A stretch of 64,000 nucleotides of DNA from Tilletia caries (lineage: Eukaryota > Basidiomycota > Exobasidiomycetes > Tilletiales > Tilletiaceae): positions 310,001 through 374,000 of the forward strand of contig JALUTQ010000030.1 in NCBI GenBank assembly GCA_032718865.1, read 5' to 3'. Below the pieces are notes generated by a model. The model was given only the letters and a program-made list of their open reading frames with translations, was not told the origin of the DNA and did no database searches. A program made the position numbers and the translations under genes. Shown here piece after piece: positions 56,824 to 64,000 of this stretch (position 1 is the stretch's first letter; the number at the start of each line of letters is the position of its first letter).

Positions 56824-58317
56824 CTAGTAGTACATGGACGGAGCGGGGACGTATTCCGAATCAGTGCGGCCCATTCGCTGTCGGAACTCCTCGATGCGCT
56901 GTGGGGGGCGGGAAGGCAAGAGAGTGTGAGTGAGAAATGGGCGGTATCCAACCCGCGCGCGCGAAGAAATGCGATGCGAAGACTCACCTTTCCAAAGCTG
57001 AGAGCAGACGACGGCGCCACAGACCCACGCGAGTTCGCCCTCTCCCTCTCCCGTCCCGCGATCGAAGACGGCCGACCCTCGAGATCGTACGGAGCAGCAG
57101 CTTCAGCAGAGGTCAACGACGTCCCCCCTGGCGCCTCCATCTGCGCACGTAGGTACTCCTGCGAGGCGGTCAGGGAGGGTAAGGCGGCTGTGATGGGCGT
57201 GAGGGATGTGAGCAGCTGTTGGAATGTGTCTTGAAGCTCTGGTGGGATGGAGGTGGGAGGCGGGGAGGTTAGGAGAGCGGCTGTTTTTTTTGAGAGGTTT
57301 TCAGTTCTCAGAATCTTCCCCCAAGTTATTTCTTATCCTAACTCACTCATCTCGTCCGATGTGAACGCAGCCCGAGCAAGAGCGCGCGTGCGTTCTTCCT
57401 CCGATACAGGCTTATCCTCTCCCTCCTCCCGTCCATCATCATCATGCTCGACTGAAGACCTCGCCCTCGGCGCCGGTCGGACGCCCTGGCTGAGGTACAT
57501 GTCGTCCTCGAGTTGCCATCGTAAGGTTTCGAAGTGGGCCGCCCGGCGGACGAGCTCGGTGCCGAGGTGGAGACGGATCAGGTCGGTTTGGAGGGTACGC
57601 AGTGTTTCGAATGGCGTTACCAGCTTTGTCCGTAGTCTTTTATACCAAGGCAAGTAAATTGGTGAGCATGAGTGTACCAGAGGGGTTAGGGGGGAAATGG
57701 GGAATCACGTACCTGTGTGCTCTCCCCTGCAATTCAGTGGTCGAGTCCAGCAAGGTCTGAAGCGCACTTCTCGACTGCTGGACATCTGCGACCTTGGCGA
57801 GGAATTGGGAAGCGTTCTGCTCGACTTGTATGCGGAGCGCAGGGTCGACTGTGTCTACCTCTGCGTCTGGGTCTCCGTCCGGATCCCCCTCGCCGCCGCC
57901 GCCGCGCTCGCCCTCGCCCTGCACCGTGTCTGGTGCTATCCCCACTCCGACTGGCGGGGTCTTGTTGGAGGGCGGTATCGGCACGGGTCCCGCTCCTCCC
58001 GCTGCTGTAGAAGAAGTGGTAGAGATAGGCACTGGGGTGCGTGCGCCTGGCCTGGAGGACGAAGCGGAGGCTGGCCGTAAGGATTCTTCTGGGCGTGGGC
58101 TGTAGAGCGAGGGCAGGGGGATCTCCGCATCGAGCCAGGCTTCGGAGCGGATGCCCTCGTTGAAGTGTTTTGGCTGAAACGATCGGCCTCCCGCGCCGCC
58201 GCCGCTGCTGCCACCCGCACCCACGCACGTACCGCTGTTGCTGCTGCTGCTGCTACCTTGTGTCGCCATTTGCCATTGGAGCCGGCTGCTGCCTCGCCTC
58301 GAATCAAATGCGTCCAT
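56824..58317 (-). CDS. COG5: COG5-like conserved oligomeric Golgi subunit, 4 exons, 420 aa
   Basis: Probably subunit 5 of the COG tethering complex for retrograde transport within the Golgi. Exons on the minus strand are 58317-57713, 57636-57347, 57280-56988 and 56898-56824. The first 150 residues are low-complexity (Ser, Gly, Pro), with FNEGIRSEAWLDAEIPLPSLY at about 40-60. The key region is LRIQVEQNASQFLAKV, LQGRAHRLRTKLVTPFETLRTLQTDLIRLHLGTELVRRAAHFETLRWQLE, which matches the N-terminal COG5 pattern (repeated hydrophobic heptads, RLR.K...PFE). The rest is helical and charged, ending DSEYVPAPSMYY. It is much shorter than animal COG5 and near the size of the yeast subunit. An upstream Met at 58479 is in frame but less likely. 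Confidence 0.55.
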
Positions 58318-59332
58318 GCGCGAGTGAGTGGGTGATGGGAGCGTGGGAAAATGGAGGGCAGAATATGGAACGCGGAACCCGCCATGACGCCGAACGTCCA
58401 ACACCAATCGCCGAACGACCAACGGCCACCAGCCGCACGCACATAATTCCTCGAATCTCGGCGATTCGGCGATCGACATTTAGGCCAATCCCTGGTACAC
58501 GTGACCCCACTTCCAGCTCGGCGGGGGGGCTTTGCCCCCCCGGAACCCCCCCAACCAAAAGGACAGTCTTGTCCGTCTCCATTGCTGTCATGTCTAATCT
58601 TGTCCGCTACGCGCTAACTCTAACCCGAAAAAAAAAGTGGTGTCCAGCATCTAACTTAGCAACCAAGTCGCAAAAAGGGGGAACAAAAGAAAAAGGAATG
58701 TCCTAACACGGACTCTAACCGCAGACCTGCAGAATCGGAATTGATATCACTAACCGCCATGCTATGAGGGAAAGTTGATGCAGATCCTGATTTGCACTCA
58801 AATATAAACGACCCAAACGCGAGCGAGCTAAAGATAGTATCAAATCGCGCTAACGCGCGCCCCGATCGCGCTTAATCGCCGAACCTCCGGTTCGGGGCGG
58901 CTTGTCGCCGCCTTGTCGATTCGAGGAAATAAGGCCTTCCCCACCAGCCCACCACTCTCACTACTGACACTCTCGTCGACCTCATCTACAGACTACAGCC
59001 CCCAGCGACGTCAAGATTACTGTAAGTGCCTCTCTATCCCCGTCCAAAGCTCTGAAGTTGCTGACACGGTTCTATTCTACATTATTCTTCTTACTTCAGT
59101 CTCTTCGCTGCTGCCTGCCGCTGCCTGCCCTCGTCCTCGCGCTCGCGCTCGTCTCGGCTCGCCCTTGCTCCCGGCTCTTTTGCTCTCTCTCGGCTCGTCT
59201 CTTTCGCTTGCTCTCTCTCGGCTCGGCTCTTTTGCTCGCCCTCTCTCGGCTCGGGCTCGCGCTTGTCCCCGGTCTCGTTTTCGTCTTTCAGGTGCGAGTG
59301 TTCCCCTGCGCGTTCTCCACACACGCGCTGCA
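58318..59332. other. intergenic region with tRNA-derived repeat, no protein gene
   Basis: Holds a GC hairpin (GGGGGGGCTTTGCCCCCCC, about 58524-58542), the tRNA-like remnant at 58701-58768, a stretch rich in GCGC (58830-58915) and CT-rich sequence before the integrase-like gene. A plus-strand open stretch from 58913 runs into the integrase exon but looks like low-complexity leader. Confidence 0.45.
58701..58768 (-). repeat. tRNA-like remnant, possible SINE head
   Basis: On the minus strand TAGCATGGCGGTTAGTG resembles a pol III A box and GGTTAGAGTCC resembles a B box with one or two changes, at normal tRNA spacing. Acceptor and T stems do not pair well, so it is not a working tRNA. Together with the nearby GC hairpin and A-rich stretch it may be a SINE-type repeat. 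Confidence 0.4.
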
Positions 59333-60501
59333 ATGAATCTCACGTCATTTTCAAATTCCCTACAGCCTACACAGCGTACAGCCGTATACATGGACAATGA
59401 ATCTGATGCGCTGCTGCCGGCGGAGGTTCTGATCATTCTGGAAGAGGCACGAACCGGCCTCCGCCCGTTTCGGACATTCATCGAGGATACCGAGCGCGAC
59501 ATAATGGTCATTCCTTCACATCTCGTGGTCTTGCAGGAGCTCATTGACGCTTTTGCGTCACTGGTCAGCGTTCTTCCGGCTCGAGAATACGATTCCACCA
59601 TGCGTCAAATGATTTTCCTTCGTGAGCAGCTGGACATCCTGGAACATTCAATGCCCCAGAGACCGACCGAGCCACTATGGCAACGCACCATGAGCGGACG
59701 ACTGCGTGTATACATCGACAGCGACACACTCTGCGAGCTGGTCGAGAAGGAATTCACCGACGATGTCATTGTCATTATGCTAGGAACCTCATTGCGGACG
59801 GTTGAACGGCGTCGCGCAGAGCTAGGGCTTCTGAAAAGGGGAGGACCTGCGGTTAGCGATGATGAACTTTATGCTGTGAGAATGATAACGCTCCTAGAAC
59901 GGTCTGCATATGATACACCGCTAACAGACCTCTCTCTCTCTCTCGTTTTACGCTGCAATTACGAATACAGGCCATCCGCTCCACGTACGCCTTGGGCTTT
60001 GAGGCCGGTGAACGAGGGATGCGTGGAGCCCTTCGGTCCATCGGGCTCAAAGTCAGCCGAGAGCGTCTGCGCGTGGCTCTGCGGGAGGTCGACCCCCAGA
60101 ATTTGCAAGCCCGCTGGGCCAAAACAATTCGGAGACGAGAATATTACGTGCCTTTCGTAAACAGCCTATGGCACATTGACGGGCACTACAAGTTAATAAA
60201 ATACAAGATCGTCATTCACGGTGGCGTCGACGGTAAAAGCAGAACGGTGACCTTTATGCAGGCTTCTCCGAACAACCGGGCAGAGACGGTCACTGCCTGT
60301 TTCCTCGCGGCAACTCAACAATGGGGCTGGCCCAGTCGCGTCAGAGCGGATCATGGCGGAGAAAATCTGGGGGTTAAGGGCAAGATGGAGGAAGCGCGTG
60401 GTGAGTAGAACACTGAGCAACGTTGTGCCCATTCTGGACCGCTGTCTCATTACATTCCATCTGTCTACGTCTGCTGCTTGGCTGCTCAGGTGTGCGTAGG
60501 G

Positions 60502-62069
60502 TAAGGATGAGCACGGAGTAAGCCCCGGAGCGGCTTTGCAGGAGCGCCCCGGTTATCCGGGGCCGCACTCCGGGGGAGCCGGGAGTACGGAGTGAGAATC
60601 GAGAGGTTACCTCACCGTTGCCGGAGTACGGAGCAGACGTTTGAGCATCGCAAGGAATTTCCCGGAGCACGGAGCTGACCTTTGGGCGCTTCGAAAAATT
60701 CCCCGGAGTACGGAGTAAACACCTGTGAAAGTGACGGAGTACGGAGTTACTAAGGTTGTCCCCGGAGTAACGCGGAGGGCTCCGCCTCCGCACTTCCAAA
60801 TTCCGCCGGAATTTTGACTTTTTGAGGCGAGCTCCGCCTCCGCAGACTAAGACAGAGCTGAAAAAAACCAGCTCCGCGTTCCGACGGAATTTTGCCAAAG
60901 TTGAAATCCCAGCTCCGCGCTCCGCGTTTTTTCTGTGCGTTTTCATAATGCTCCTCCGTGCTCCGTGTATGCGGAGCTCGGAATTCCGCGGAATTCCGTC
61001 GGAGCGCAGTGGTGGTATAATTTGCTCTCAGAGTGACTCTAACACAATCAGAGCTATACATTCACCATCCGACATTGTTGCGGTATTGACTTCAGTGCTA
61101 TTCTGAAGCTCTCAACGGATGATGACGCCTGTTTTATCCCCTGCGCGTGTCTCGACCATGCCTATTTTCTCGGAAATCCACACATTTCCGCGGAACTTGG
61201 ACGGAATTCCGGCGGAGCGCACCCAAAATAAGGTCACGTGACCCCTATTTTCGACTATCACGTGACCTCACAGCTCCGTCGGAATTTCGCGGAAATTCCG
61301 CCGGAATTTTCACACAATTTTGACGGCTCCGCGCTCCGTACTTCTGGCTGGTGGTCCCAGGATTGGGCTCCGCGCTCCGCGTAGATTCCGGCGGAGTCCT
61401 CCAGGCGGACTCCGTGCTGTTTAAAGATCAAAAAAAATTTCTAAAGTGAGCTCCGCGATCCGCCTCCGGCGGAGCCCTCCGTCGGAGGAGTACGGAGTCC
61501 GCAAAACCCCAGCTCCGCGTCAACTCCGGGGACAACCTTAGGAGTTACCCCCGGAGTCCGGGGCGCTCCGGGACCTCCACATCTTTCTCATACGGAAAGT
61601 GATTTTCCATAAACATGGATATTTTGGGGGTATTTTGGGGTCAATTTTCAAAATTTATTTTCACAATTCTCATCTCGCAGTCTAAATCTGACCAAAACAG
61701 CTCTTCAAGCGCTCTCAGACTGTTCTCTTAAGCATAGCTGCTACAAGCTTGATCAAAAGCATACACATATCTGAAATCATACCATGTTTTGAGATCTGTG
61801 AGATCATCTCCCGGAGTACGGAGCTCCCCCGGATTATCCGGGCTCCGTAGCTACGGAGTACGGAGTAGACGTTTTGAGACACTTCATAATTTGACGGAGC
61901 ACGGAGTAAATTTTCTATGGCACTCCTCATCTTGACGGAGTACGGAGTAAGATGTTGGTGTAACTCTCAAAAGAGACGGAGCACGGAGCACCACAGAAAG
62001 TCAGCGGAGCGCCCCGGAGTATGGGCCCCGGAGTACGGAGCACTCCGGGGCGCTCCGGGCTCATCCTTA
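60502..62069. mobile_element. hAT-like non-autonomous element B inserted in the integrase exon
   Basis: Ends are TAAGGATGAGC and its inverse; the next bases also match as CGGAG after one mismatch. The 8 bp GCGTAGGG is duplicated exactly at 60494-60501 and 62070-62077. The interior is CGGAGTACGGAGTA-type words. It contains element C, leaving about 770 bp of its own. No coding frame. Confidence 0.92.
60751..61540. mobile_element. hAT-like non-autonomous element C, nested in B, 790 bp
   Basis: Terminal inverted repeats TAAGGTTGTCCCCGGAGT; duplication GGAGTTAC at 60743-60750 and 61541-61548. The interior is made of CTCCGC, GGAATTCCG and CGGAGC words. Nearly identical over its first ~660 bp to the copy starting at 63337. 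Confidence 0.92.
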
Positions 62070-62586
62070 GCGTAGGGGATCATTCATACAAGGTCCTTCC
62101 ACGCGAAACCAACGCATCGAACGCATGTGGGTGGACGTGCAGCGATGGACGACAGCGAAATACAAAGCCATCTTCACGCAGCTCGAATCCGATGGGTTGC
62201 TCGATGTCACCTCCTCAGTGCACCTCTGGTGTCTGCACCTCGTCTTCCTTCCTCAATTGAACGATGCCCTTGCTCACTTTCAAGATTCGTGGAACCGCCA
62301 CCCGATGAGGACCGGTCAGAAAAACTGGAGCCCGGAGCAGATGCACACCGCGGGTGAGTGTATGGATACGGTTCATGTGAATTGCGAAGCACGAAACAAG
62401 TTTAAATTTGCCACTTATCGGACTTTCTTTCCAGGCGTTCTGGAAGCAGAGAGGAAGGGCTTTGATTTGCGGCGGAGGCCTGAGATGTTGGAGGAGGTAG
62501 ATGCTTCGGACGATATGAGGGTGCATGCTCTACGCGACTTTGCGGATTATGGAGCAGACGATGGGAGAGAAGAGCGAGTGCTGTAA

Positions 62587-63336
62587 CACGGTCACTTCAG
62601 GACTCACTTCGGTACTAACTTCGGCCTTAGCACGGACCTCCACTCCGGACTTAGTTCTCGGCCGTCGGCTCTAAAATCTTAACTCCTGATCACGCCATCG
62701 ACGCCACCTCCACCTCGGCTTTCGGCCGTCCCAACATCACGCCACTTTCACTATCTGATCTCTTGGCTTCGGCATTCTCTCTCTTGGCTCTCCTCCTTCT
62801 CTGCTTCCTCTCTCCTCGTGCCCGCGTTCCCTCTTTCTCCGCCTCCGCTTTCTCTCTCCGCTCCTTCGCTCCTCTTCCTCGCTAACTTTACCCTCAAAGG
62901 TATATAAGCAGCCCCATTCTCTGCCATATCCTGTACCTAGCTCTTTACCCTACACCACCAGTTCCTCACCCAATCTACTCTATCCACATCTCCTTTCTCA
63001 ACCTTCATGAATCTTGCCCTTCACTTCTTGTCCTGATCCACCCCCGTCACAAGTGCGCAGAGAGGACGATCCTCATGTCGCGGTTGACCCAGTCGAACGT
63101 GATCTTCCAACCCCGCTTCTGGATCCAGCCGTTCGGAGTTGGATTGAGAGTCAGGTTCCTTCAACCTGGCCCCCTGAGGAAGATTTGGGCTTGAACAGGT
63201 ACTCACGGGCGCTGCAGCTGGCGTCAAAAGTACTAGAGGAATCAGGATGGATGTAATGGTCAGAATCATGAATTCTGTTAACCAGACTGGGGGTCTTCAA
63301 AGCCACTCACCACCCCCTCGTCCTTCCCCTCCCCTC
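62587..63336. other. 3' flank of the integrase-like gene, TATA-like site, no supported gene
   Basis: Pyrimidine-rich from 62750 to 62880, then GGTATATAAGC at about 62898-62908, a good TATA-like sequence. An 80-codon open stretch at 63014-63256 lacks an ATG and has no motif, so no gene is called. Confidence 0.4.
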
Positions 63337-64000
63337 TAAGGTTGTCCCCGGAGTAACGCGGAGGTCTCCGCCTCCGCACTTCCAAATTCCGCCGGAATTC
63401 TGACTTTCTGAGGCGAGCTCCGCCTCCGCAGACTAAGACAGAGCGGAAAAACCAGCTCCGCGTTCCGACGGAATTATACAAAAGTTGAAATCCCAGCTCC
63501 GCGCTCCGCGTTTTTTCTGTGCGTTTTCATAATGCTCCTCCGTGCTCCGTGTATGCGGAGCTCGGAATTCCGCGGAATTCCGTCGGAGCGCAGTGGTGGT
63601 ATAAGTTGCTCTCAGAATGACTTTAATACACTCAGAGCTATACATTCACCATCCGACATTGTTGCGGTATTGACTCCAGTGCCATCCTGAAGCTCTCAAC
63701 GGATGATGACGCCTGTTTTTATCCCCTGCGCGTATCTCGAAGATGCCTATTTTTCTCGGAATTCCGCACATTTCTGCGGAACTTTTTGCGGAATTCCGGC
63801 GGAGCGCACCCAAAAAGAGGTCACGTGACCCTTATTTTCAACTATCACGTGACCTCACAGCTCCGTCGGAATTCCGCGGAAATTCCGCCGGAATTTTCAC
63901 ACAATTTTGACGACTCCGCGCTCCGCACATTTGGCAAGTGGGCCCAGGATTGGGCTCCGCCTCCGCACAAATTCCGGCGGAGTCCTCCAAGCGGACTCCG
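63337..64000. mobile_element. second copy of hAT-like element C, cut by the window end
   Basis: Starts with TAAGGTTGTCCCCGGAGTAACGC as in 60751 and stays aligned with it to the end of the window with a few percent difference, including GGTCACGTGACC segments. The right end and target duplication lie outside the window. Confidence 0.9.

Larger units (their letters stand above)
59333..62586 (+). pseudogene. DDE integrase-like gene interrupted by a transposon
   Basis: An rve-type integrase gene of unknown transposon family. Exons are 59333-59875 and 59971-60400; exon 3 starts at 60490 and is split at 60501 by the element 60502-62069, continuing at 62078-62353; exon 4 is 62435-62586. The N-terminal ~220 residues are helical and include an HTH-like stretch (DVIVIMLGTSLRTVERRRAELGL). 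The catalytic part has LWHIDGHYKL, IHGGVDGKSRTVTF, NNRAETVTACF and RADHGGEN, giving the two Asp. After the insertion, QRIERMW gives a plausible Glu. The reading frame is in phase across the empty site, so the insertion is the only visible lesion. Confidence 0.75.

Noticed and set aside
58701..58768. Functional tRNA gene
   Set aside because: Acceptor and T stems do not pair and the B box is altered.
58913..59332. Extension of the integrase-like frame upstream to 58913
   Set aside because: The extra residues are low-complexity CT-derived sequence with no match to the domain; the ATG at 59333 begins a sensible protein.
63014..63256. 80-codon open stretch after a TATA-like site
   Set aside because: No ATG in frame; the nearest ATG at 63007 is in another frame and stops after nine codons.
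1..64000. CRISPR arrays, rRNA genes, bacterial-type operons
   Set aside because: None seen; the spliceosomal introns and gene content are fungal. The repeat arrays lack the regular repeat-spacer layout.

Overview
The window looks like nuclear DNA of a basidiomycete fungus. Genes are split by many short introns with GT..AG ends. There is a large Zn2Cys6 regulator, a Kex2-processed repeat peptide gene, KDZ-type transposase genes and many small non-autonomous DNA transposons. The species cannot be named from sequence alone. All exon models were built by reading splice signals and conserved motifs by eye.

Layout. 0-13 kb is ordinary gene space: an ELP6-like Elongator subunit (-), a small inverted-repeat element, a splice-signal-rich degenerate tandem repeat, an unrecognised coiled-coil protein (-), a 1,531-residue Zn2Cys6 transcription factor (+), and a membrane-anchored cytochrome-b5/MAPR-type haem protein (-). 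13-40 kb is a large segmental duplication. Two near-identical secreted, Kex2-cleaved repeat peptide genes (KEP1 with 17 units, KEP2 with 27) face each other in arms of 3-4 kb around a copy of the meiotic helicase HFM1/MER3. A PMP3-family membrane protein and a glutathionyl-hydroquinone reductase follow. After them come a truncated third KEP and a second, inverted HFM1/MER3 copy. The second helicase copy reads open; the first carries two one-base homopolymer shifts. Each helicase copy is bounded by inverted copies of a ~200 bp sequence taken from the KEP 3' flank.

40-52 kb holds two diverged copies of a tail-to-tail two-gene cassette. One gene is a KDZ-type transposase-like protein with SWIM/Cys clusters; the other is a smaller partner. 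53-64 kb contains a decayed malate dehydrogenase, 5-hydroxyisourate hydrolase, a COG5-like Golgi tether subunit and a DDE integrase-like gene broken by a transposon.

The most unusual component is a set of small elements with clear terminal inverted repeats and exact 8-bp target duplications (hAT-like hallmarks). Their interiors are made almost wholly of degenerate copies of one short word, such as GACTATAGTC or CGGAGTA. Two are nested inside others of the same style, and one interrupts the integrase exon.
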